This document shows positions 54,437 through 63,414 of a stretch of DNA of 64,000 nucleotides, in pieces (within the stretch, counting starts at the first letter, position 1; each line of letters starts with the position of its first letter). Position numbers and translations under genes: made by a program. This DNA is from PSRJ01 sp963825305 (lineage in GTDB: Bacteria > Acidobacteriota > Terriglobia > Bryobacterales > Bryobacteraceae), in the NCBI GenBank assembly GCA_963825305.1, contig CAWGTA010000009.1, positions 248,001 through 312,000 on the forward strand, written 5' to 3'. Under the pieces are notes generated by a model. The model was not told the DNA's origin. It worked only from the letters and a program-made list of their open reading frames with translations, and did not search any database.

Positions 54437-55378
54437 ATGAGTGAAACACTGGTCACGTTCTCCGATGTGTCGCGCTTTTACGGCGAAGTCCTCGGCATCA
54501 ATCGCGTGAACTTGTCCATCCCGCCCGGCATCACCAGCCTGGTGGGGCCCAACGGTTCAGGCAAGACCACGCTTATGAACCTGATGAGCGGCCTGCTGCG
54601 TCCCACGAAGGGCGAAATCCGCGTTCTGGGCGTCTCGCCCAATCATCCCGAGCAGCTCTGCAACATTATCGGTTACTGCGCGCAGTTCGACTCTTTTCCC
54701 AAGGGTCTCACGGGCTACCAGTTCCTCTATTGGTTTCTGAGGATTCGCGGATTGAGCGACGCCGAATGCGAACGGCGGACGTGGGCTGCGTTCGAGAAGG
54801 TCAACATGGCCGGTGCCGCGCACCGCGCCGTGGCTGCCTACAGCAAGGGCATGCGGCAACGCATCAAGCTGGCGCAAGCCATCGCTCACGACCCTCAAGT
54901 GATCGTGCTGGACGAGCCGCTGAACGGCCTCGATCCCATGGCGCGCGCCGAGACCATCGCCCTCTTCCGCGAATGGGGTGGGCAGGGCCGCCACGTGATC
55001 GTCTCCAGCCACATCCTCCACGAAGTCGACCGCATCTCCGACCAGGTCATCCTGCTCAGCCAGGGGTACGTGGTGGCCGAGGGCCAGATACAGGGAGTGC
55101 GCAGCGAGGTTAAGGACCAACCGATCCAGGTCCTCATCCGGTGCGATCACCCCAACCGCCTGGCCGCGCAACTGTTCCAACAGGATCACGTGGTGGAGGC
55201 CAAGATCCACCCCGATGGCAAGAGCGTCCTGCTCCGCACGCGCGATGCCGACAGTTTTTATCTGCTGTTGAACCACATCATTCTCGATTCCGGCCTGGAA
55301 GTGGAATCCGTCTCCCCCGCCGACGACGACGTGAATTCCGTCTATCAATACCTGATCGGTGGCGAAGGAGCTGCATGA
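54437..55378 (+). CDS. ABC transporter ATPase, second pair
   Basis: This is a 313-residue ATPase. Walker A is GPNGSGKTTLMN, the signature is YSKGMRQRIKLAQAIA and Walker B is VIVLDEPLNGLDPM. The ATG at 54437 is chosen for its GGAGG 7 bases upstream over the earlier in-frame ATG at 54392. It is paired with the permease that follows. The duplicated ATPase/permease pairs suggest a heterodimeric or two-substrate exporter under the ECF sigma factor. Confidence 0.9.
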   Translation: MSETLVTFSDVSRFYGEVLGINRVNLSIPPGITSLVGPNGSGKTTLMNLMSGLLRPTKGEIRVLGVSPNHPEQLCNIIGYCAQFDSFPKGLTGYQFLYWFLRIRGLSDAECERRTWAAFEKVNMAGAAHRAVAAYSKGMRQRIKLAQAIAHDPQVIVLDEPLNGLDPMARAETIALFREWGGQGRHVIVSSHILHEVDRISDQVILLSQGYVVAEGQIQGVRSEVKDQPIQVLIRCDHPNRLAAQLFQQDHVVEAKIHPDGKSVLLRTRDADSFYLLLNHIILDSGLEVESVSPADDDVNSVYQYLIGGEGAA

Positions 55379-56206
55379 GCCAGCAATTGCGTCAGGTGGC
55401 GGCCGTGATCCGCCTCGAGTTGAGGAAGACTTTCTTCTCGCGGCGCGGCTGGTGGGTTTATTTGCTGGCGCTGGCGCCGGTGGGTATGACGCTGATGCAC
55501 TCGCTGATCCTGATGCGTCTGCATTCGATCGGCCGCCCCGGCCATGGCGCGGTTCAGGATAGCGAGAACTTCGCCGTCATGTTCCAGGTGTATTTTCTGA
55601 GGCTCGGAATTTTCTTCGGTTGCGTGGGAATCTTCTCGAACCTGTTCCGCGGCGAAATGCTGGAGAAAACGCTGCACTATTATTTCCTGACGCCCATGCG
55701 CCGCGAACTGCTGGTGATTGGGAAATACCTTTCCGGCCTGATGGTCATCCTGGTTTTGTTTGTGGTCAGCGTTACGGCGTCCTACTATCTGATGGGATGG
55801 CACCAGGGCGCCGCGTGGTCCGAATTCCTGACGCACGGCCCGGGCCTCGCACAGATGGGCTCGTACGCCGTGGTGGCGGCTCTGGCATGTGCGGGCTATG
55901 GCGCCATCTTCCTGGCGGCCGGCCTATTCATCCGCAATCCCATGATCCCGGCGGCGGTGGTGTGGGTTTGGGAAAACTTGAACCCTTTCCTGCCGGGCTT
56001 TCTCAAGAAGATCAGCGTGATCTTTTACCTGAAGAGCCTCTCGCCCGCTGTCGGTTCCGGTTCCGCCGCCGCTTTCGATCCTGGTGACGGAGACCGATCC
56101 CACGCCGGCCTGGCTGGCTGTGCCCGGGCTCCTGATCGTCGCCTTGCTGGTGCTGACGTATACAGCCGTCTCCGCGCGGCGGGCCGAGATCAGCTACGGG
56201 GAATAA
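55375..56206 (+). pseudogene. ABC-2 type permease, second pair, frameshifted near its end
   Basis: This is a six-helix permease (FFSRRGWWVYLLALAPVGM, LLVIGKYLSGLMVILVLF and others). Near 56044 an extra C in CCC shifts the frame; removal gives SLSPLSVPVPPPLSILVTET, then WLAVPGLLIVALLVLTYTAV and SARRAEISYGE, ending at 56204-56206. Without the correction the frame runs on through the next repeat. The reconstructed C-terminus includes the expected last helix, so the shift is probably an error or a recent mutation. Confidence 0.82.
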
Positions 56207-56224
56207 CGGCCCGCGCCAAAACAA

Positions 56225-56322
56225 CCGCTCCCTTTGGTCACGGCTCGGTAACGGCGTGCCCTGCAAATCGCTCTTATCCGACCAGTCATGACACGTTACC
56301 GAGCCGTGACCAAAGGGAGCGG
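56225..56322. repeat. SRDQRER-type inverted-repeat element, perfect arms
   Basis: Two perfect 29-base arms (56225-56253, 56294-56322) contain CTCCCTTTGGTCACGGCTC and its complement around a 40-base loop. The right end touches the prmA stop codon at 56323. The element lies between two convergent genes and may serve as a bidirectional 3' end, but it has no T-runs. Confidence 0.9.
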
Positions 56323-57087
56323 TCACTTCGGACAGCACACCAGCGCCCAGGTTCCCTTGCGGCGAACCTCTTTCGTCCGCGGCAGTGCCGCCTTCACCAG
56401 ATCGACCTCGTGAGCTTCGAAGCCGCTGGCGAGCAGGAGACCGCCGGGGCGCAGTGAACGCAGTAAGTCTGGGGCCATCTGGATAATGGCTTCCGGGCTG
56501 ATATTAGCGAGTGCCAAATCGGCGGTGCCGGAGCGGACCGCGTCGGCGGAACCGGCAAAGATTCGTCCACAGCGGGCCTTTGCAATCTGGACAGCCACGG
56601 GATCGACGTCACAGGCAAACACTTTTCCCGCCCCAAGCAATGCCGCCGCCTCCGCCAGAATGCCGGAACCAGTGCCGACATCGATCACCGTCATTCCCGC
56701 CTCGAGATAATCTTCCAGAGCTTCCAGGCAAAGCTGCGTGGTTTCGTGAACGCCCGTACCGAATGCCAGGCCGGGGTTGACGACCATACGGAAGCGGCCC
56801 GGCGGTGTGGCGTCGTCGCGCCACTCGGGGACCAGGAAAAAGCGCGCACCCACGTTCATGGGTTGCAATAAATCGTGCGCGGCCTCCACCCAGTCGCGCT
56901 GCTCTTCCGTCCGGGAAGTGGCGCCGGGGTAGCGACTCAACAGAGCATCGCGCTCCGCGGTGTCGTCGAAGAAGACCTGCACGCGGCCGTTATTCAACTC
57001 GGAAATCCCCGCACAGCCCTGCTCCCACAGTTCCGCGATCAGCAGGTCGAGGTATTCCGGATCGCACGCGATTTCGAGGGAGAACAT
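56323..57087 (-). CDS. prmA: Ribosomal protein L11 methyltransferase
   Basis: This is a 254-residue class I methyltransferase that trimethylates ribosomal protein L11. The PrmA signature NPGLAFGTGVHETTQLCLE, motif I VIDVGTGSGILAEAA and NISPEAIIQMAP are intact. ATG 57087 (FSLEIACDPEYLDLLIAELW) is the expected start; the frame is open farther upstream. It converges on the ABC genes across the inverted-repeat element. Confidence 0.9.
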   Translation of the reverse strand: MFSLEIACDPEYLDLLIAELWEQGCAGISELNNGRVQVFFDDTAERDALLSRYPGATSRTEEQRDWVEAAHDLLQPMNVGARFFLVPEWRDDATPPGRFRMVVNPGLAFGTGVHETTQLCLEALEDYLEAGMTVIDVGTGSGILAEAAALLGAGKVFACDVDPVAVQIAKARCGRIFAGSADAVRSGTADLALANISPEAIIQMAPDLLRSLRPGGLLLASGFEAHEVDLVKAALPRTKEVRRKGTWALVCCPK

Positions 57088-57214
57088 ATATGAGAGGAGA
57101 CTGGAGGGTATTCTCCCATATACCTGTAGCAACGGTTCAGCGCGGATTCACACGCTTGTTAACATTCACCGGTTGTTGCCACATGGGATAATCGGGTCAA
57201 CACGGAGCGCACTT

Positions 57215-58444
57215 ATGTCTCCCCCCAGACGCTCACGAGCTCTCATCTTATTGGCCGGTTCGTTTCTGATTCTGGCGCCGGCGTTCGGCCAGCGCGGCGG
57301 GCACTCCTCGCCACCTCCAGGCACCGGTACCAATGGCGGTGGTCAATCGGGCCCCGGCGCTGGGCAGTCCAATTCGCCGAGCGCGCAGCCGACATCCGCG
57401 CAGGGGCCAAACCAACCCATCTTCCTGGCTGGTCGCGTGATGCTGGACGATGGCACCCCGCCACCGCAGCCCGTCGCCATTCAGCGGGTCTGCGGCGGAA
57501 GCCCGTACACGGAGGGCTACACCAACTCGCAGGGCTATTTTTCCATCGATGTTGGAGCCCGTCTCACTTCCACGGTGCAGGACGCCAGCAGCTCCGGCTT
57601 TGCCGACCCCGCGCTCGGTACAGCAATGTCCAGCACGCCCAGCGGCAACTCAGCGGGCATGAACGACCGGCAGTGGTTGTATTGCGAAATACGCGCTCAA
57701 CTGTCGGGTTATCAATCGCAGTCCGTAAGCATGGTGAACCGCCGCGCGATGGACGACCCGAACGTAGGCACCATTCTGCTTCACCGTCTGGGCCAATCGG
57801 AAGGGACGATGGTCAGCGCTACGACGCTGGCCGCGCCTAAGAGCGCGCGCAAGGCTTATGAAAAGGGCCTGGATCTGATCAGGAAGAAGAAGCTCGACGA
57901 TGCCCAGGCGAGCCTTAACAAAGCCGTGCAAGAATACCCCCGCTACGCCGCGGCCTGGTCTGAATTGGGTACCATTGCCTTGGCCCAGGACGACGCAGAG
58001 GCCGCGCGCCACGCTTTCGACCAGTCCATCCTCGCTGATCCGAAGTTTGTTCCGCCCTACGTGGAGATTTCCGTGTTGGAACTGCGGGCGCACCGATGGA
58101 AAGAACTGGCCGATAGCAGCGAAAAAGCAGTGAGACTGGACCCCTTCAATTACCCGCAGGCATTCTTCTATAACGCCGTGGCTCATTACAACCTTCACGA
58201 GCCGGGTGCGGCCGAGGAAAGCGCCCGCCGCGCAGAGAAGCTGGACACCCACCACCAAATCCCCGAGGTTTCGCGTCTGATTGGCCTGATTCTGGCGGAA
58301 CGGCACGATTACAATGGCGCCGCGGTCGAAATGCGCGACTACCTGAAATTCGCTCCGCAAGCGAGGGATGCCGCTGACACCCGATCGCAACTGGCACGCT
58401 TCGAGAAACTGATCACGGCCAAGCCTGTTCAGCCGGGGCAATGA
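57215..58444 (+). CDS. Secreted TPR-repeat protein
   Basis: This is a 409-residue exported protein. After a signal (ALILLAGSFLILAPAFG) comes a Gly/Pro/Ser-rich stretch (PPPGTGTNGGGQSGP), a carboxypeptidase-regulatory-like beta domain (GRVMLDDGTPPPQPVAIQRV, EGYTNSQGYFSIDVG), and then several TPR units (KAYEKGLDLIRKKKLDDAQ, AAWSELGTIALAQDD, AVAHYNLHEPGAAEESARRA). This domain order is common in Acidobacteria. It is probably a scaffold in the periplasm or outer membrane; the partner is unknown. Confidence 0.78.
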   Translation: MSPPRRSRALILLAGSFLILAPAFGQRGGHSSPPPGTGTNGGGQSGPGAGQSNSPSAQPTSAQGPNQPIFLAGRVMLDDGTPPPQPVAIQRVCGGSPYTEGYTNSQGYFSIDVGARLTSTVQDASSSGFADPALGTAMSSTPSGNSAGMNDRQWLYCEIRAQLSGYQSQSVSMVNRRAMDDPNVGTILLHRLGQSEGTMVSATTLAAPKSARKAYEKGLDLIRKKKLDDAQASLNKAVQEYPRYAAAWSELGTIALAQDDAEAARHAFDQSILADPKFVPPYVEISVLELRAHRWKELADSSEKAVRLDPFNYPQAFFYNAVAHYNLHEPGAAEESARRAEKLDTHHQIPEVSRLIGLILAERHDYNGAAVEMRDYLKFAPQARDAADTRSQLARFEKLITAKPVQPGQ

Positions 58445-58505
58445 CGCTCCGATTCGCTTAAAATAATTCCAATGAGATTTGGGTCGCGGCCTTCCAGGGC
58501 TCGCG

Positions 58506-60717
58506 ATGGTGAGGTGGCAGTTTGGCCGCGTGCCGATTCTGACATTCAAATCATTTCAGGCAGCGCCTGATAGTGCGCGAGCCTATACCCGCCGGGCGCA
58601 AACAATCGCCGGCGCAGCAAGCATTCTGCTTTTGGTGTTTCAACCAATCCTTTTCTATTGGCGAGTGTTCGTCAATCCGAGGGCACACATTCCCTACGAC
58701 ATCGAGGGCTTTCACCTCCCCTTGATTTCTTACTTGGAGCAGTGTTTCCGGCGTGGCGTGGCGCCATTGTGGGACCCCTACCCTTATTGCGGCGTGCCGA
58801 TTCACGCCGACCTGACAGCGGCGGTCTTCTATCCGTTCACCTGGCTGGCCGTCCTCGCGGGCAATCACTCGCAGGGACGCAATCTCTTCTATTGGGTCGA
58901 GGCTTTGGATCCGCTGCATATGATCCTGGCGGGACTGTTTGCGTTTCTGCTGCTCCGCCGGATGGGTGTCGGCCGGCCCGCCGCACTGCTCGGCGCCAGC
59001 GTCTACCAACTCAGCGGCTATTTTGCGTCGCAGGCACAACACTTGGGTGCCATCTGCACCGGGGCGTGGTTGCCCCTCGCACTTCTGGCGGTGTTCGAAC
59101 TCAAGGATCGCGTGCGTGTGCGTTGGATTGCGATTTTGGCGATCGCGGTAGCCATGAGCATATTGGCGGGCTACTCCGCATCGAGCCTGGTGGTGGCCGG
59201 TGCGGTGGCTCTAATGGTAGCTGCCCTGCTCGCCGTCCGCGATGCCTCCTGGCCCATCGTCCCATCCGTTGCGGCCGGTTTCCTCTGGGGCGCCGTGATC
59301 TCAGCCGTGGAGCTGGTTCCCCTTTGGCAACTGTCCCACGCCAGTATGGCGGGAAATCGACCCATTGCGGCTGGCCTCGGCGGCGGGATGACGTGGCACG
59401 CTCTGGTGTCGTTGATATCGCCGAATTACTTCCACATTTTCGACCTGGAGAATTACAAACTCCCCTATAACTTCACTTTCTTGTACGTGTACTGCGGGAT
59501 AGCCACAATCATTCTGATCTTAGTGGCGCCGTTTATCCGGCGGTCGCGAGCCCCGGTCTTTCTCGCGCTTACGGTTCTCAGTACGGTGTGGATGCTCGGG
59601 GAACACACTCCGGTTTATCGATTCGTCTACGTCCATCTGCCCGTGCTCCTTCGATCCGCGCTCTATGCCGAGTATGCGTCGATGGCATTCTGTTGTTTTG
59701 CCGGAATCACCGCGGCCTTAGTTCTCGATCGCATGGGCAGGCGCGTGCCGCAGGCGGTCTTATGGGCAGTGGCGCTCTTCACCAGCTACGACCTGATGCA
59801 AACCGGAAGCGGCCGGCCGATGAACGCGCAGTCTGGGGGCTACAAAAAGGAAGACTCGGAATACCGCATCGCAGGCACTGAACCGGTACTTCTGGAAGGT
59901 CTCCGCGCCTTCGTTGCTCGCGACAGCCCACCGTCGCGCCTCGACTACACCGATCGGGAATTCCCCCAAGGCACTGTTGGCTCCGAGATGCTTCGCCTGC
60001 CCACGGCGAATGGTAACAATCCATTCGTACTCAACAGAATCCTGCGGCTGCGGAGGCTGTTTGCCACGGGGCGGCCGTGGGAACGCATTTTGTCGGTGAA
60101 CCGGCTCGGCTCCCCGCTTCTCAGCATGATGAACGTAGCCTGGCTGGTGAGCAGTTCGGAACTTTCGCCGGACGATGTGAACCGCGCGGGGATCGAATGC
60201 GTGAGATCGTTAGGCGGAATGTGGATATACCGAAACCCGCGAGCCCTCCCGCGCTTTTTCCTGGCGCCGCGCATCCGGCGCTCTTCCGGAGAAGAGGAGA
60301 CGTTCCGCCTCCTGGCTGCTACCGGATTCAATCCGCACCAAGAGGCGATCGTTGAAGGCATACCGGACGGATCGGGAATTCGCCGCCGGCGAAGTGAAGG
60401 TAAAGCTCTATGATGCGAACCGTGTTCAGCTTTCCGTGACTGCCGCAGGCCCGGCTTTCCTGGCCACTTCCGAGCCCATGTATAACGGGTGGGAGGCCAT
60501 CGTGAACGGCCGCCCGCAGCCGTTCCAGATGACCAATGGAGCGTTTCGCGGCCTCGCCCTGCCTGCGGGAACCAGCGATATCGTGATGGAATACCATCCG
60601 CCGTTTCTCGGGTTTTGGCTGGCCCTCAGCGTGATATCGCTTCTTGCCGCAGCGGCCGTGAGTCTGCGCGTCGATCGCTGGCGGCTCAGCCGGCGCCCGA
60701 CAACTGCCGGTAGTTGA
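58506..60717 (+). pseudogene. YfhO-like multi-pass membrane protein, one frameshift
   Basis: The protein has about a dozen transmembrane helices and a periplasmic end, like YfhO-family proteins implicated in glycosylation of envelope polymers. The N-terminal loop IPYDIEGFHLPLISYLEQCF, and PLWDPYPYCGVPIHADL are characteristic. Near 60371 one extra G in GGG shifts the frame; removal gives DGSEFAAGEVKVKLYDANRV, and NGWEAIVNG, ending with a last helix (FWLALSVISLLAAAAVS). The ATG at 58506 is the first good start. The 3' end overlaps the convergent deacetylase gene by about 30 bases. Confidence 0.8.
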
Positions 60718-61517
60718 CCAGTTCGATTCCCGTACGCTCCAGCGCCTCCCGCACCTCCGCCGCTGTGAGCGCCACTAGTTCCGCTTCGCGGCTTTCCTTC
60801 AGCCGCGTAGGCGCCTTGCGCAGCGCCTCGCCGCACCGCCCGGGATGGCACATGAATTCGGTGCTCCCTTCCGGAATCACACGCATCAGCTCGATCAGTT
60901 CCCGCGTGCGGAATCGTCCCGTAATCTGGAATCCCGCAAAATGATCGGTAGTTCGGCAGTGGTGGTCCTCCAGCACGCGATGGAAGCGCCGCCGCAAAAA
61001 CCCGATTGCGGCGCTGGTCAGGCGCTTCGCCAGTGGCGCCGTGCCGCGCGGCGCGCTCAGGGGAAAATCCATGGGCCTGCGGATCCAGGGAATACGAAAC
61101 TCTTCGCCCAGCCGTGCCACCGCTTCCAGAACCGGCGGCGCCAGGTGCGTGTGCTTGTGGGTATCGAGGTGCGTGGGCTCCAGACCCGCGCCGATAATTC
61201 TCACTATCTGGGCGCGCAATTCGTCGTAGACGCGAATCCGGCGGGTGGCGATGGCGCGCAGCAATTGGCCCACGCGTCGCCGGAAATGCCGCCCCCGTGA
61301 CCAGGGACCGTCCCCCGATCAGCACCAGGTGGCAGCCCACATCGAGCCCCGGCGCCTGCCGCGCGAGCCCCACCGCATGCTCGAATGCCGCGCCGTTGGC
61401 CATCACCGTGGTTGCGGTGAGAATGCCGTCGCGATGCGCCTCGAGAATTCCTTCGTTCACATCGGGGGTGAAGCCGAAATCGTCGGCATTGACCACCAGT
61501 TGCTTGCGGGAGATCAA
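60686..61517 (-). pseudogene. YdjC/ChbG/HpnK-family carbohydrate deacetylase-like protein, one frameshift
   Basis: Metal-site motifs are intact: VVNADDFGFT at the start (Asp-Asp), THLDTHKHTHL in the middle and FMCHPGRCG near the end. A one-base shift near 61273 separates FPAT from VGQLLRAIATRRIRVYDEL. The TTG start overlaps the mlaD stop (TTGA), so it is co-translated with the lipid-transport genes. HpnK members occur in hopanoid gene clusters, which would fit a lipid-modifying role, but no other hopanoid gene is in view. Confidence 0.8.
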
Positions 61518-62587
61518 AACAGAGCCAGTTTAATGCGCAGGAACTTTTTCGGATTGGTGCGAATGTCCTTGGCAAGCCCCTGGAACTCTTGGGTGGTGCC
61601 GTTCAGCGTGTCATACAGTTGCGGGTTCACCAGCAACTGGCCGATGGTCCCTTGACCGGAATTGATCTTGTCGATGGTGCCGTTCAACTGGGTGACCAGC
61701 TGGTCCAGCCTCTGGTGGAGCTGATCGTCGTTGAGCAGTTTGCCCGCCGTGCCCTTACCGGCGTTCAAGTTCGCCACCAGCGTTTTGATCTCCATGGCGA
61801 TCTGGGTGGCATCATCGAACAGCGCCGGGTCGTTCATCAGCTTGCCCGCCGTCCCGCGCCCGGCCTGCAGTTGCGACAGGATGTCGTCGATGCGATGGAT
61901 CGGAGACTGAAGTTCTTTATAAAGCGAATCGTCGTAGATCAATTTGCTGATGGTCCCGCCACCGGTGCGCACATCGGTCACCAGCTTCTGCGCTTCCGCG
62001 GCGATGCCGTTTACGCGGGTGTACAGTTCCTCGTCCTTGAGAAATTTGCCGATGTTGCCCTTGCCCTCTTCCACGCCCGCCAGCAGCTTATCCACACGGC
62101 CGACAATGGTCTGAAACGATTGCAACAGGTTGGCGCTCTGGGCCATCAATTCGGGAATGTCCTGCGCCGTCAGGCTCTGCAGTTCTGCGCCGTCGCGCAC
62201 GTGTTCGGCTGCGCGCCCTTTCACAATGTTCACGAATTTATCGCCCAGCAGATTGGCCGCGGCGATCCCCGCCACGGAGTCGACGGGAATCTCATTCTGA
62301 TATTTTTCTTCGACCGCCATGTTGAACTCGACCACGCGCTTGGGATTGCTCGAGTTCGTTAATTTCAGGCTATCCAGGTATCCGACCGTGATGCCGTTGA
62401 GCCGGACCGCCGTGCCATCCTGCATCCCCGACGCATCTTCCATGTAGGTGCGCAGTAGAATATTGCGCCGGAAAAGGCCGGTCTTGCTGGTGAGCAGGAA
62501 GATCATAACGCCCGTGATGATGATGGCCGTCAGGGCCACCACACCAACCTTCAGTTGCGACCAGCGGACTTTGGTTCGATCGGCCAT
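61514..62587 (-). CDS. mlaD: MlaD-family (MCE) lipid-binding protein with five-fold repeat tail
   Basis: This is a 357-residue protein anchored by one helix (KVGVVALTAIIITGVMIFLL). The MCE domain (GMQDGTAVRLNGITVGYLDS) binds phospholipid in the periplasm. The tail has five approximately 40-residue repeats of the form GxGTxGKLxxDxxLY (GKGNIGKFLKDEELY, GGGTISKLIYDDSLY, GRGTAGKLMNDPALF, GKGTAGKLLNDDQLH, GQGTIGQLLVNPQLY), which probably forms a long helical tube or needle. It is 1 base from mlaF and overlaps the deacetylase gene. Confidence 0.87.
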   Translation of the reverse strand: MADRTKVRWSQLKVGVVALTAIIITGVMIFLLTSKTGLFRRNILLRTYMEDASGMQDGTAVRLNGITVGYLDSLKLTNSSNPKRVVEFNMAVEEKYQNEIPVDSVAGIAAANLLGDKFVNIVKGRAAEHVRDGAELQSLTAQDIPELMAQSANLLQSFQTIVGRVDKLLAGVEEGKGNIGKFLKDEELYTRVNGIAAEAQKLVTDVRTGGGTISKLIYDDSLYKELQSPIHRIDDILSQLQAGRGTAGKLMNDPALFDDATQIAMEIKTLVANLNAGKGTAGKLLNDDQLHQRLDQLVTQLNGTIDKINSGQGTIGQLLVNPQLYDTLNGTTQEFQGLAKDIRTNPKKFLRIKLALF

Positions 62588-62588
62588 T

Positions 62589-63410
62589 TTATGCGCGCTG
62601 CTTCACAAACTTGGAAATATAGGGATCTGCCGACGCTTCCAGCAGGTGCTGATCCCCCTCAAATGCCAGCCGGCCTTCCTGCATCACCATGAAAGTGGTC
62701 CGCACATCCCGGCTCGCCCCGTTGCGCGCCGGCTCCAGCTTCCCATTTTCCGAATTGTACCGGAAATTGGCGATCAGGTTTCCATCCTGGTAGCGATGCG
62801 TAACCACAAGCGTCGTGGTGCGCGCAACGTCGCGTGCTTTGATGAGAAGCGCCATGATGGTGTGCGAGGTAATCGGATCCAGGCCGGCGGTGGGCGAGTC
62901 GTACAGGGTCAGCGGCGGATTGGTAACCACGGCGCGCGCAATCGCGGCCCTGCGGCGCATGCCGCCTGACAGCTCGCTGGGAAACTTTTCGAGCGTCCCC
63001 CCCAGTTCCACGAAATCCAGGGCCTGCACTACTCGCGGATGGACGTCTTTCTTCGGGCAATGAATCGCTTTTTGATTCACCAGGGGATAAGCCACGTTCT
63101 CCTCGATGGTCAGCGAATCGAACAGCGCGCTCTCCTGAAACAGCATGCCGATTTTGCTGCGGACCTCGAACAACTCCCGCTCGGACAGCACCGTCAGATC
63201 GCGGCCAAACGCGTAGACCTTACCGGAATCCGGTTTCACCAGGCCCAGGGCGGCCTTCAGCAGCACGGTCTTGCCGCTCCCCATGGCGCCCAAAATGACG
63301 CGCGACTCGCCTTCAAGGGCCTCGAACGAGACGTCCGTGAGAGCCGTGACATCGTCGAAGGACACGGTCACGTGCTCGAACCGGAGGACGGGCTGGCGGG
63401 CTTCGGGCAT
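62589..63410 (-). CDS. mlaF: MlaF-type ABC ATPase with DS Walker B
   Basis: This is a 273-residue ATPase for an MCE lipid transporter. Walker A is GAMGSGKTVLLK and the signature is ELSGGMRRRAAIARAV. Walker B reads PLTLYDSPTAGLDP: Ser replaces the usual catalytic Glu after Asp. Homologues of this branch may share this, so hydrolysis could rely on another residue. It lies 4 bases from mlaE and 1 base from mlaD. Confidence 0.88.
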   Translation of the reverse strand: MPEARQPVLRFEHVTVSFDDVTALTDVSFEALEGESRVILGAMGSGKTVLLKAALGLVKPDSGKVYAFGRDLTVLSERELFEVRSKIGMLFQESALFDSLTIEENVAYPLVNQKAIHCPKKDVHPRVVQALDFVELGGTLEKFPSELSGGMRRRAAIARAVVTNPPLTLYDSPTAGLDPITSHTIMALLIKARDVARTTTLVVTHRYQDGNLIANFRYNSENGKLEPARNGASRDVRTTFMVMQEGRLAFEGDQHLLEASADPYISKFVKQRA

Positions 63411-63414
63411 CGCG

